Translations under genes and position numbers: made by a program
Assembly (NCBI RefSeq): GCF_025905425.1
Contig: NZ_CP109603.1
Location: 2,330,001 to 2,394,000, forward strand
DNA: 64,000 bases
DNA from: Pseudomonas putida
GTDB taxonomy: Bacteria > Pseudomonadota > Gammaproteobacteria > Pseudomonadales > Pseudomonadaceae
Direction: 5' to 3'
The notes under the pieces: model-generated
What the model was told of the DNA's origin: nothing
Databases searched by the model: none
The model's input: only the letters and a program-made list of their open reading frames with translations
Part shown: positions 35,728 to 44,756 of the stretch, piece by piece
Layout of the letters: each line of letters begins with the position of its first letter
Numbering within the stretch: position 1 is the stretch's first letter

Positions 35728-36024
35728 TGCTGCTCCAAGGGCGCGTGCAGGCAAACAGTCGCTAGATCGTGAGCGCCCTAGTCTGCGCAACGAACCGGTT
35801 CCATCCAACCACGCCATCCCTATAAGTTCCACTCATTTGACTATACGATATCGTTTGGAACCTCGCAAACCTGGCCTAGAGTGGTTGAGTGGTTGAGCGC
35901 GTATCCACATTCAGCGTAGCGCTCATCGCTATGTAGATTCGCGCTCGCCAGTAACCCTAGGTATGGATCAGGCTGCTGTTCGGTGAACGAAGCGTCAGTA
36001 CGAAACGTGGTGAACATCCCCTGT

Positions 36025-36129
36025 CAAAACTGCAACCTACCTACCCAGCACTGCAGCCAAGCAACCCAGCACAGCAGCCAAGCTACCCAACAATGCAATC
36101 AAGCTACGCAACACTGCAACCAAGCTACG
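36025..36129. repeat. five tandem copies of a 21-bp repeat
   Basis: Units start at 36025, 36046, 36067, 36088 and 36109; the consensus begins CARCAMTGCARCCAAGC and ends with TACC or TACG. The array ends 54 bp before the ATG of the giant gene. It could be read through as heptapeptides (xCxQATQ) if the gene began upstream, but Cys/Gln/Thr-rich repeats are an odd protein start. It looks more like an upstream regulatory or iteron-like array. Confidence 0.85.
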
Positions 36130-36183
36130 CAACCCGCGCGCGGGCCGTTAAAATGCCACCACCCTCATTGTCGCGAACCAGGT

Positions 36184-39100
36184 ATGGCCAAGGCTCCAAG
36201 GAAACAGCCCGCAAGGGAAGCTGCCAGTGCACAGAAGACACAAGCCAAGGGGCGCCGTAAAAACGTGTCGAGCCCGGTCTCCTCGGGTGGCAGAGGCGAT
36301 GCGTTCCAGTTACGTGTACAGGCGGTTCGCCTTCTATCGATGTGTCTGGGCCTCGAGTGCCCAGGTGCCCCCGCCGGCTTCTACATCACGCGCATGGTCT
36401 TTCAAGGGCGAGTATTCGGCCACAACACCGATGACCTCATCATCGACCTGATGAACCCGAAAACCGGCCAGACAGCCAAGCATCGCTTGCAGATGAAGCG
36501 GTCACTCAAACCTGGTGATAACGCGCAATTCAATGAATCCGTTGGCCTAGCCTGGGAGGATTTCAGCAAGCCTGATTTCCAGCGCGGACTGGATGAGTGC
36601 CAGATTGTCTTCAACAGCTCGTGCCATTCACAGATGCAAGGTGTAGTCGAGGTCGTTCGGTTCGCAATGGCCTCGGAAGCCGCGGCAGACTGGATCGTCC
36701 GGGTTTTTGAGGAGGGGTTTAGTAACGACAGCAACCGTAAAGCCTACGGAGCGCTGCGAAATGCTGTCGAGCTCCAAAAAGGATCGCCAGTGGACGCTGA
36801 GGAGCTCCATCTGTTTCTCTTGCATCTCAGGTTCATGTCGCACGACCTCGATTCCGACCATACCCAGGCAGTCGCGACCCAGAAACAGCTGATCAGTCAA
36901 CGCTTGCCTAATCGCAAGAGCGCTGAGGTATGGGCATTACTGCAGGCAGCGTGCGTGGAGCTCAATAGCACTGCCGGCCAGATCACCCAGGAGAGCGCTG
37001 AGCGTTACTTGGGCGAGCTTGGTGCAGAGTTCAAGGAAACGCGTGAGCTCATGCGGGCGCTGCACGATCTACAGAGTGCCAGGCCTGGTGGCGTGAACCA
37101 CCACGTGTCTGCTCAGCCGAACAGCGCCCTGCCCTTGAGTCCTGAAGCTCACGGCCATCTGCTGCCTCTGGCGCAGCTACTGCAACCGTTTTTCGCCTCG
37201 GCAGTGACACCACAGGGAGCCTCGATGACTGAGGCCCTCCCCGGCGCTCATTCGACCTCTACCAACTCGTTGGTAACTCGCCAGCTCGACCGCATCACTC
37301 AGATGCAAAAGGAGCATCGCTATCAGGAGTGCCTGAATCAGTTGGATCTCCTGCAGCCTGAGTTGGAGGATTTCGACGACCACCAAAAGGCTCGCTGGTA
37401 CCTGCTTCATGGCTTATCGCTGTGGCATAGGGATGATGATGAGCTGGCCGCGAAGGACTTTGATACCGCAGCCAGTCTTTGCGACTCTGATGATCGGATC
37501 GCAGTGGCGTCGGTGCGTAGCCGCATCATCCGGGGCGACATAAAGGCCGCTGTTGAGACCGGTCAAGCGCTGATGGTTCGATTCCCCGAGTCTTTCGCGG
37601 TGTGGGTAGCTCTCACGAACGCCAGAATCATCGCCGGCGAGCGCGTGGGTGAAGACGAGATCCCTGATGCATTCGCAGATAAGGCGCTCGCCTGGCAACT
37701 CGTGGCCAGCTCGCATGCGGCCTTCGACGACGACGAGAGCGCGGTTCGAGTCAACCGCATTGCGCTAGAGCAAGAAGACAGTTCAATTTTCATCTTCGAA
37801 AGCTATCTGCGCTTCGTGTTGCGATTGGTGACGCTGAACGCGGTTCGGGTGAATTGCAGGGCATTAGAAGCGGAACATGTGCAGCTTTTGACGGAAACAA
37901 TGGCCCGCGACGAGATTCGAACGGGTTCGTTTTGGACGTGCCAGAGCCCGAAAACGTTGGGGGAGATCATCGCACACCTGGCTTACGGGATGATTTTGCT
38001 GGAGCGCACGGAGGCCGCATTAGAGCTGCTGCACCAAGCCAAGCTGAAGGGCGTCTACGAAAAGGCAGGCCTGATCCGCTTTGAAGTCGAAGCACTCTGC
38101 GACTTGAACAGATGGAGCGACTTGATTGCCCGCTTCGGGGAGTCGATCGGTACCTTGCCAGACGACTCACTACTTCGCTTCGGGCATGCATGCGTCCTAC
38201 TGTCACGGGCAGATCTACTGCAGCGAGTTCGTGATGAAGCAGCACGGCGTCCGGAGTCCGATGTCATTTGCCATGTGTCCAGAAGGCTTCAGCACCTCCA
38301 CTGGGATCAATTGCTCGATAAGGGTGAGCTGGTCATTGTGCAAAAAGAGTTGGAGGACGCAGGACTATCAGTGCGCAGCACATCATCACTTGTCGACCTG
38401 CAGTTTGTTGCACGAGCGTATGCGCAGGATAAGGTCGTAGCGAAGGCTGTAGAAGATCAGGTGGCCAAGCTTGCTCCTGACAGTACTGATCCCCACGAAA
38501 TCGCGATGGGCGCGCGCGTGATGCTGCATGCCGAACGTTTCGACATTGGCGCTCAGCTTCTAGAAAGGCTGCTGCCGTTCGATATATACACGGAGCTGCA
38601 TGATGAATTGCTGTACTGCTACATTCGAACAAGTCGACATGCAAAGGCCCGTGATCTGCTCGATGCCATGCCCATCGCCTGGTGTGACTCCGCCAAGGCA
38701 CGTGAATTGGCGCTTTTCCTCTACGGCAACGCTGGAGACTGGGGGCGAATGCGCCCTATTGTTGAGCACCAGCTATCCCTGTCTCCGCAAAGCGCCAGCG
38801 AATGGATCAAGGTTATCCGGGTGGTCGCGTGTGAGGGCGCCGCAGATCTGAATGTGATCATCTCCTCGATGCCCGCCTGCCTCGAGGGCGCAGTGGAAGA
38901 CTTGCTGCTCCTGGCCAACATTGAACTGCGGTACGGTCATATCGAGCGTGGATTGAATCGGGTTTGCGCTGCGATTCGCGCCAATCCAGGCAATTCGCAG
39001 GCAGCTGAGACGCACGTAAAAATGGTGCTGATGTTGCGCGAGGGATCCGACGTCTTTCAGCAGGAGCCTGCAGTCGTCGCACCTGGCACCTCAGTAGAGC

Positions 39101-40596
39101 TTGCCGATGCGCAGGGAGTGATCCGATACATCTCGATCGATGCTGAGGCAGGTGCCTTTGCGCCTGGCGCTGCGGAGTTCCTATCTCCTCAAGATGATTT
39201 TGCTCAGACGTTGATGGGGCTAGCCGTCGGCGAAAGCATCACTGTGCACGACATCTTTAATGCTCAGGTGTTCGAAGTGAAGCGGATCATCACCCTGCAC
39301 CGCCGCTTGTTCGACCTCTCAAAAGCGCTGCTTTCGGAATCCATTGTCCCGGGCAAAACGCTCGTTTCGTTGAAATTCCCGCTAGATGCCAATGGCGAGA
39401 TGGATTTCACGCGTCTTCAAGAGCAACACAATCTGTATCAGGCTCGCACGGCAGCGCTTTACGCGCTGTATGCACAGAAACCGGTACCTTTGGCCCTACT
39501 GGCGAAGCAGATGGGGCGAGATATCATCGACATGGTTCGCGATTGGCCCAGTGATGCTCCTTGCCTGGACGTGTCGATTGAAGATGACGACGCCGATAAC
39601 AAACCAACGTTCTCGCTCGATGACCGGATCTGGGTGGTCGATCTCTCGATACTGGCTGAGCTCGCAACCCTTGGGTTGTTGGACATTCTTGAGCATTTGC
39701 CCAAGGTCTATATCAGCGCCGTATCGCGGCAGGCACTGGATGCCAAAATCGAGGTCTCTGCGTTCTTAGGCGGCGGCGTGGGGCTCTTGGAGGTTGGCCA
39801 GGAGAATGTGGTGTATGAAGATGAGCCGCCGATCGACCAGAGTGAGGGTTTCCTGGGCGCCATTGATATGGCGATTTCGAACTACTGCACCGTTGTCCCG
39901 GCGTACGGGTCACACGACCCCGGCCTTCCGCTTCAGCGATTCAACAAAATTCTAAGTGCTGAGGGTCGTGCGGCTCTGTCGCTGTGCCTAGAGTATCAGG
40001 CCAGCCTCATCTCTCTTGATGGGCGCCTGCTTCAGATCGCTCAAATGCACGACATACCATCCGCCACTGTGCAGATGCTTCTTACGGCAGTCACAAATAA
40101 GGGTGGCCTGAGGCCCGTTGAGGCGTCATGTGCACTCGTCAAGATGGTTATTGCGCGGCGCAGCTTCATTGCGATCCGCCCTGACGACCTTGTCGCGATG
40201 ATGGATCAAGGGTTGCCTTTCGCGAATGTGGGCATCAACAGCCTTAGGCGCTACCTCGCAGATCCGAATTTAATCTTTGACTCCTCAGCGTCGACGGTCA
40301 TCGACTTCATTTGCAAAATGTTCACCAGCGTTCGCTGTACGTTCAGCGTACTTTTGAAGCTGATCGAGCTTCTGCTGGAACCGCTATTCAGGCATGTGCA
40401 CTGTCCTGGGGAGTGGGAAACAAAAGCGCTTCAAGCGTTTCGTCAACTGCAGCACCAGGGCGTCACTGAGAGCTATTTTACTTTCATAAGGCGCAGCGTT
40501 GCTGTTGCCAAGGACAATGCTCAGGGCCCTTGCATGCCGGCCTCCCTGGAGGCGCAGGTTACGTTCTCGCCAAGGACGCTGTTCTACTGGCGGTAA
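36184..40596 (+). CDS. giant nuclease-like / TPR / PIN-domain protein
   Basis: About 1470 residues from ATG 36184 (MAKAPRKQPAREAASAQK), with the frame open upstream to GTG 35983 through a repeat array. Residues about 35-200 resemble a DUF4297/Cap4-like dsDNA nuclease: GGRGDAFQLRVQAVRLLSM, then NTDDLIIDLMNPKTGQTAKH and LQMKRSLK (D ... Q-x-K). Residues about 350-1010 are helical TPR-like repeats (YLLHGLSLWHRDDDELAAKD, AYGMILLERTEAALELLHQA). Residues about 1140-1330 look PIN-like, with acidic residues in IWVVDLSILAELATLGLLD, EGRAALSLCLEY and ISLDGRLLQIA. A two-nuclease protein with a sensor-like repeat core fits an abortive anti-phage effector; this is inference. No homologue is known to me by name. 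Confidence 0.7.
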   Translation: MAKAPRKQPAREAASAQKTQAKGRRKNVSSPVSSGGRGDAFQLRVQAVRLLSMCLGLECPGAPAGFYITRMVFQGRVFGHNTDDLIIDLMNPKTGQTAKHRLQMKRSLKPGDNAQFNESVGLAWEDFSKPDFQRGLDECQIVFNSSCHSQMQGVVEVVRFAMASEAAADWIVRVFEEGFSNDSNRKAYGALRNAVELQKGSPVDAEELHLFLLHLRFMSHDLDSDHTQAVATQKQLISQRLPNRKSAEVWALLQAACVELNSTAGQITQESAERYLGELGAEFKETRELMRALHDLQSARPGGVNHHVSAQPNSALPLSPEAHGHLLPLAQLLQPFFASAVTPQGASMTEALPGAHSTSTNSLVTRQLDRITQMQKEHRYQECLNQLDLLQPELEDFDDHQKARWYLLHGLSLWHRDDDELAAKDFDTAASLCDSDDRIAVASVRSRIIRGDIKAAVETGQALMVRFPESFAVWVALTNARIIAGERVGEDEIPDAFADKALAWQLVASSHAAFDDDESAVRVNRIALEQEDSSIFIFESYLRFVLRLVTLNAVRVNCRALEAEHVQLLTETMARDEIRTGSFWTCQSPKTLGEIIAHLAYGMILLERTEAALELLHQAKLKGVYEKAGLIRFEVEALCDLNRWSDLIARFGESIGTLPDDSLLRFGHACVLLSRADLLQRVRDEAARRPESDVICHVSRRLQHLHWDQLLDKGELVIVQKELEDAGLSVRSTSSLVDLQFVARAYAQDKVVAKAVEDQVAKLAPDSTDPHEIAMGARVMLHAERFDIGAQLLERLLPFDIYTELHDELLYCYIRTSRHAKARDLLDAMPIAWCDSAKARELALFLYGNAGDWGRMRPIVEHQLSLSPQSASEWIKVIRVVACEGAADLNVIISSMPACLEGAVEDLLLLANIELRYGHIERGLNRVCAAIRANPGNSQAAETHVKMVLMLREGSDVFQQEPAVVAPGTSVELADAQGVIRYISIDAEAGAFAPGAAEFLSPQDDFAQTLMGLAVGESITVHDIFNAQVFEVKRIITLHRRLFDLSKALLSESIVPGKTLVSLKFPLDANGEMDFTRLQEQHNLYQARTAALYALYAQKPVPLALLAKQMGRDIIDMVRDWPSDAPCLDVSIEDDDADNKPTFSLDDRIWVVDLSILAELATLGLLDILEHLPKVYISAVSRQALDAKIEVSAFLGGGVGLLEVGQENVVYEDEPPIDQSEGFLGAIDMAISNYCTVVPAYGSHDPGLPLQRFNKILSAEGRAALSLCLEYQASLISLDGRLLQIAQMHDIPSATVQMLLTAVTNKGGLRPVEASCALVKMVIARRSFIAIRPDDLVAMMDQGLPFANVGINSLRRYLADPNLIFDSSASTVIDFICKMFTSVRCTFSVLLKLIELLLEPLFRHVHCPGEWETKALQAFRQLQHQGVTESYFTFIRRSVAVAKDNAQGPCMPASLEAQVTFSPRTLFYWR

Positions 40597-40615
40597 GCGC
40601 TCTTGATTAGGTGCT

Positions 40616-41287
40616 TCAAGGTGTTTTATTGCTGAGCGCGTCGCGCGACGCGGCAAGCGAGCCACCTTTGAGCAGGTTGGCGGCCTTGCGGCTGGCTTGG
40701 AGCTTCGCATGCTTTAAGTGATACGACACGAATGCATCTGTAACGCTGCAATCTACCAGCGCCAGCTTCATGCCGCTGCCGGTCGTCTGTAGCTGTGTCA
40801 GATCGACCTGGTGGTCTTTGCAGAAATGGGCGAGCAGCTTCCAGAATGGCGTTTCGTGATCCACATGCAGATCGTTGGGATGAACGATTGGCTCGCCGCT
40901 GATGGCGCAGTCGATTGGATAGGTCAGCTGCGCCCGGAATGCGTCGAGTTGAGGTCGGACAGCGAATCTAAGTGCTTCACACACCTTGCCGTGCGGCGAC
41001 TGTGCGACGCCGGTAATGCACTTCCTGTAGGAGAAGCTTTCTTCAGTCCCATCCAGGCGCACCAAGTGAAACCCTCGACCTGATAGCTCATTTCTAGCCA
41101 CCATGAAGTGGTCGACGCCGGCGCCGATCTTGCGCTTGGCGTCGGGGTGCAGCGCCAGCAACAAATGAAGCTTCTGAATCGCTACAGGATGGCTCACCCT
41201 TCCCATTGGCGCGGTGCGCAGGAAGGTCTTTAAGCCCTCTAGCAAGGCTTTCTTACTACGGTACTCAAATGGCCCTAGCCAGTACAT
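40616..41287 (-). CDS. DUF3223 protein with HNH-like C-terminus
   Basis: A 223-residue protein. The N-terminal half is DUF3223-like (the plant DCL-related fold): WLGPFEYRSKKALLEGLKTF, LLLALHPDAKRKIGAGVDHF, LDGTEESFSYRKCITG. The C-terminal half has CAISGEPIVHPNDLHVDHET then PFWKLL, an HNH-like arrangement (C-x-x-S-G then HVDH) that could be a nuclease or a zinc site. The start is ATG 41287 with a strong GGGGAG 7 nt upstream. A longer frame from ATG 41392 would begin inside a regulatory palindrome. It is convergent with the giant gene, 19 bp apart. Confidence 0.7.
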   Translation of the reverse strand: MYWLGPFEYRSKKALLEGLKTFLRTAPMGRVSHPVAIQKLHLLLALHPDAKRKIGAGVDHFMVARNELSGRGFHLVRLDGTEESFSYRKCITGVAQSPHGKVCEALRFAVRPQLDAFRAQLTYPIDCAISGEPIVHPNDLHVDHETPFWKLLAHFCKDHQVDLTQLQTTGSGMKLALVDCSVTDAFVSYHLKHAKLQASRKAANLLKGGSLAASRDALSNKTP

Positions 41288-41373
41288 ACCACTCCCCTGT
41301 CCGTTCAAGTGGAGGCAGACCCTACGCCTTAACCCAGGGCTTTCAATTACGCGGTATGGGCACGAAGCGCAAC

Positions 41374-41389
41374 GAGTACATTTGTACTC
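41374..41389. promoter_or_regulatory. island palindrome copy 1 (GAGTACA-TT-TGTACTC)
   Basis: A perfect 16-bp inverted repeat with 7-nt arms, 87 bp before the DUF3223 start codon and in its probable promoter zone. The same palindrome recurs at 44728 and 55505, and half of it near 31466. It is probably an operator. The GTAC-N4-GTAC spacing resembles the LexA2-type box of P. putida (GTAC-N4-GTGC), an analogy only. Confidence 0.6.
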
Positions 41390-41513
41390 CATCCTTTCGT
41401 GCTCGCACCTTGTATCAGGTCACTCAGTCAAGCCACTCTAAAGTTTTCAAAGGCGGCATTTTGCAAGATAGCGGCGCCAGCGCGCCGGGCGGTCACACTA
41501 GCGTAGAGCGGCT

Positions 41514-42506
41514 TCAATGGGGTGCTTCCCCTGCTGCAAGTCTGGAGCGCAACGCTTCATTTTCAGCCTTGGCCTGATCTAACAACTGCTCCGTCTGCTT
41601 GTCGCGGATCTTCAGAGCGGTGAGGCTGGTGCGCAATTCATCTGAGGCAGCGGCAAGCGAAGCTACCTGCTGTTGAAGCAATTCCCGCGCGCCCTCGGCG
41701 CGAGCGGTTGCTGCATTGGCGATGCCAATATCTGTGCTCAGGCGCTCAATCTGATCCCTGTGCTGCGCCCTTTCCTTAAGCTGCTGGCGATTTTCACCAA
41801 TGAGGCGCTCGTTGTCCCGGATCAGGCGCGTCACTTCATCCTGTTTGACCATAAGCGTCTGCTGGAGCAGCGTAAGCTCCTGCTGCTTTTGGTGAAGCTG
41901 AGACTCGTGGCGGGCCTGATCCTGATCGCGCTGCTCCCGGGTTGCTGTTCGGTAGTGTTCGAGTGCATCCCGCGCATGCTGGTGTTTGTCCTCAAGCGAC
42001 TTTATCTGCTCGTCCTTCTCACGAACGCGTACTTCCAGGTCTGCGCAGCTCTGGCTGATGCGTGCGTTGCGAGTCTGCTCGGCCTGAAGCGAAGATTGGC
42101 TCGTTTGCAGCGCTTGGTCTTGGGACTCCAGCGCCTGGCGCAGCGTAGCGACTTCCTGTCTCACAGCATTGAGCTCTGCTTCAATCGTACTGTGCGCTTC
42201 TCGCATACCTTTTCGCTCTCGCTCGAAGGAGGCGCGTTCATGTAGCAATGCTTCGTTACCCTCCTCCAATAGCCGCTCCAGCAGCTTCTCAACCAGTCCG
42301 CTCAGCTCATCGCTCAGTCGCGAGGGCGAGGCATTCGGCTGCGTATCGTGATTCTCGATCTCCTTCAAATATCGCTGAATGGTCGTTTTCGAGCCGGTAT
42401 TTCCCAGCTCAATGCGTACTGCATCGATACTGGGGTTTTGACCTCTTGCCAGCAGTGCCTCGCGGGCTTTTCGCACAAGAACCAGGTTAACGCCGCCTCT
42501 AGCCAT
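41514..42506 (-). CDS. KfrA-like coiled-coil DNA-binding protein
   Basis: A 330-residue protein with a KfrA_N DNA-binding domain at residues 1-60 (VNLVLVRKAREALLARGQNP then SIDAVRIELGNTGSKTTIQR) and a coiled coil from about 80 to the end, rich in Glu, Gln, Leu and Arg heptads (LEVRVREKDEQIKSLEDKHQ). KfrA proteins bind DNA at their own promoters and are found on plasmids and integrative elements. The gene is divergent from the integrase with a 218-bp shared control region, so it probably regulates integrase expression or helps element maintenance. Confidence 0.8.
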   Translation of the reverse strand: MARGGVNLVLVRKAREALLARGQNPSIDAVRIELGNTGSKTTIQRYLKEIENHDTQPNASPSRLSDELSGLVEKLLERLLEEGNEALLHERASFERERKGMREAHSTIEAELNAVRQEVATLRQALESQDQALQTSQSSLQAEQTRNARISQSCADLEVRVREKDEQIKSLEDKHQHARDALEHYRTATREQRDQDQARHESQLHQKQQELTLLQQTLMVKQDEVTRLIRDNERLIGENRQQLKERAQHRDQIERLSTDIGIANAATARAEGARELLQQQVASLAAASDELRTSLTALKIRDKQTEQLLDQAKAENEALRSRLAAGEAPH

Positions 42507-42724
42507 GTCAGCTCCTACAATTTCGTACTGTGTTACGTGTCATGTAATTACGTACTATCCTATCACTTAGAAATGCCTTCCTATTCAGTAATCTTGAAAA
42601 GATATAATCGAGTGTTATCTCTTGTCAGGCGCTCCTGCGCAGGTAAAATGCCTCGAAATGCGGTATTGAGGGGACGCGAGAGCGACGGCGCCCCCGCCGG
42701 GCCAAGAAGCAAAAAGGGCTGAAT
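42507..42724. promoter_or_regulatory. divergent control region kfrA-like / integrase
   Basis: An AT-richer 218-bp region. TACGTGTCATGTAATTACGT at about 42534-42553 is a near-palindrome around TAATTA and is a candidate KfrA binding site. The integrase start follows AAAAAGGGCTGAAT. Confidence 0.35.
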
Positions 42725-43660
42725 ATGAGCAAGGCGGATCGATATCTAGATGCCAGCGTTCGGGTCAATACCTCCAAAAGCTATGCAGCTGCCATCAGTC
42801 ACTTCGAAACCACCTGGGGCGGTTTCCTGCCCACCACGACTGAAGCCGTTGTTCGTTACATCGCCGAGTACGCCGATCAGTTGGCCATCAGCACGCTGAA
42901 GCAGCGTCTTGCGGCACTTGCAAACTGGCACCAGACCCATGGCTTTCCTGATCCCACCAAGGCGCCAAAGGTGCGCCAGCTCCTGAAGGGCATTCGGGTG
43001 CTCCATCCCGTCCAGCAGAAGCAGGCTGCTCCCCTGCCCTTAATGCAGCTTGAGAAGGCGGTTGCGTTTCTGCAGCAGGAAGCGAGCGATGCGCGCATCG
43101 CTGGCAACATGCAAGGTGTGTTGAAGTCGACCCGGGATATCGCGCTGCTCACGATCGGGTTCTGGCGAGGATTTCGCGGCGATGAGTTGTCTCGATTGAC
43201 AGTCGAGAACACCCAGGCGGAGCGCTATGTGGGTATCAGGTTCTACCTGGCTCACAGCAAGGGTGATCGCCAGCATGTTGGTCGCGAATACAGGACGCCA
43301 TCGCTCAATAAGCTCTGCCCTGTTGAGGCTTACCTGAACTGGATCGAGGCTGCTGGCATTGCTCGTGGCCCGGTGTTCAGGGGGATTGATCGTTGGGGTA
43401 ATGTCAGCGGCCAGGCGCTTGCGGCCCACAGTTTGATTCCCCTGCTCAGGGGTACGCTGGAACGATGCGGGCTACCTTCTGAGATCTACAGCGCTCACTC
43501 GATGCGCAGGGGCTTTGCTACCTGGGCGGCCAGCTCTGGCTGGGACATCAAGACACTGATGGAGTACGTTGGCTGGAGTGACCTGAAGTCGGCCCTGCGC
43601 TACGTCGAGCCGGCACAGCAGTTTGGGGGATTGGTACGAACGCTTGAGGGAAGCTCGTAG
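42725..43660 (+). CDS. tyrosine recombinase / integrase
   Basis: A 311-residue, apparently intact phage-type integrase. The core-binding domain is at residues 1-100 (DASVRVNTSKSYAAAISHFE, LAISTLKQRLAALANWH). Catalytic residues are Arg in IGFWRGFRGDELSRL, His-x-x-Arg in YSAHSMRRGFATWAA, the second His position occupied in DIKTLMEYVGWSDLK (Trp), and Tyr in ALRYVEP. It is divergent from the KfrA-like gene. It probably moves this island or one of its segments; the attachment site could not be identified. Confidence 0.9.
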   Translation: MSKADRYLDASVRVNTSKSYAAAISHFETTWGGFLPTTTEAVVRYIAEYADQLAISTLKQRLAALANWHQTHGFPDPTKAPKVRQLLKGIRVLHPVQQKQAAPLPLMQLEKAVAFLQQEASDARIAGNMQGVLKSTRDIALLTIGFWRGFRGDELSRLTVENTQAERYVGIRFYLAHSKGDRQHVGREYRTPSLNKLCPVEAYLNWIEAAGIARGPVFRGIDRWGNVSGQALAAHSLIPLLRGTLERCGLPSEIYSAHSMRRGFATWAASSGWDIKTLMEYVGWSDLKSALRYVEPAQQFGGLVRTLEGSS

Positions 43661-43788
43661 CTTGGCATTCAAATGCAAAGAAACTCACAGATCATCGATG
43701 TGGATGTCAGTGCGGGTTCATGAGGCAGCCGTTTCAAAAGAATCAAAGCTGAGCTTTGCTCGCTCAACTGGGTTTGCAAGGAGGCAAC

Positions 43789-44526
43789 GTGGCTAAGCTG
43801 GATTTCATTTTTAGCGTTCACATGTGTGCGATGAGTCAGTCCATTTCGATTATGCGAATGCTCGCTGAGCAGGCAGAAAAAAATGTGGCGCTCGCGATCA
43901 AAGAGGCTAATGAGTCAGGGTCAGTAAAGGCGCATGAATTCGAAGAGGAAGCATGCGACCAGTATGGTGAAAGCTACGTCAGGATCCGAACGTGCTATTC
44001 GTGCGGCTCTTCTGTGGCTTATGACCCTGAAGAGGCTTTGGCCATGCACCAATTCTTGATCACTCAGCTCACGCGACGCTCAGCGTATCTCACCATCTTC
44101 GGCTTGTTCGAGCATCGTGTGAGCCAATGCCTGGAATTCATGATTGAGCTCACTGGACACGATGGAGAGGTCAAAGGTAAGGGCCCTGTAGAAAAGGCTC
44201 AGTACATGCTGCTCAATGTGGTGGGTGGCAACGAAATAAAGGATTTAGATCACCTCACAGTCCTTAGAAACATCATGATCCACAGCGACGGCGTTGCTGA
44301 GGGATATGAAGAGATGAGCACCCGTAAAACAAAAAAGACCCACGCAGAAAAAAGGGTCTTGTCAGCCATTCGTAGAGCAACGGGAGTGTCGGTCAACATG
44401 TTCGATGGCGTCATCATGGGTCAAACATTCCTGACATATGCCGTCGATGAGTTTGAAAGGTATGTTCGAGAGATGGAGGAGGCTGTGCAGAATTACCATA
44501 AAAACAGGGCGATCCCGAATGTCTAG
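43789..44526 (+). CDS. HEPN-domain protein
   Basis: A 245-residue soluble helical protein. The C-terminal half has the HEPN RNase-type motif in TVLRNIMIHSDGVAEGYEEM (R-N-x-x-x-H), after FGLFEHRVSQCLEFMIELTG. HEPN proteins cleave RNA in toxin-antitoxin and abortive-infection systems, though some are catalytically silent. The start is GTG 43789 with AAGGAGG 4 nt upstream, which outweighs an earlier TTG. No partner antitoxin is adjacent; the integrase is 129 bp upstream. The fold assignment is moderate. Confidence 0.65.
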   Translation: MAKLDFIFSVHMCAMSQSISIMRMLAEQAEKNVALAIKEANESGSVKAHEFEEEACDQYGESYVRIRTCYSCGSSVAYDPEEALAMHQFLITQLTRRSAYLTIFGLFEHRVSQCLEFMIELTGHDGEVKGKGPVEKAQYMLLNVVGGNEIKDLDHLTVLRNIMIHSDGVAEGYEEMSTRKTKKTHAEKRVLSAIRRATGVSVNMFDGVIMGQTFLTYAVDEFERYVREMEEAVQNYHKNRAIPNV

Positions 44527-44724
44527 CCGCTATGGCGAGGGTAACCCCGAGCGTAGTCAGCAGCATCGATCCTTCTGGCGTTGAATAAGGGCCAGCGGAG
44601 CTCAAGCCAGCACGATCAACCACGGAGCGCGCCTGAGGTACTCCATGCCACGAACCGATAATCAGCCTGGGAAACGTTGAGACTGAGGCTTGCTGTGAGG
44701 CGGCTTCGTCATGGCGCTCAATGA

Positions 44725-44746
44725 TAGGAGTACATCTGTACTCCTA
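44725..44746. promoter_or_regulatory. island palindrome copy 2 (longest arms)
   Basis: TAGGAGTACA (44725-44734) and its exact complement (44737-44746) form 10-nt arms around TC. The core GAGTACA-N2-TGTACTC is the same as copies 1 and 3. It lies 11 bp beyond the stop of the propeller/TPR gene and between convergent genes, which is odd for an operator; a terminator-like or recombination role is possible. Confidence 0.6.
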
Positions 44747-44756
44747 TAAAAAGGGC

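Noticed and set aside
36025..36129. Possible CRISPR array
   Set aside because: The units abut with no spacers and are only 21 bp, so this is a simple tandem repeat.
41287..41392. Longer start of the DUF3223 gene at 41392 with a Cys-rich N-terminus
   Set aside because: The first codons are the regulatory palindrome itself, and ATG 41287 has a much stronger ribosome site.
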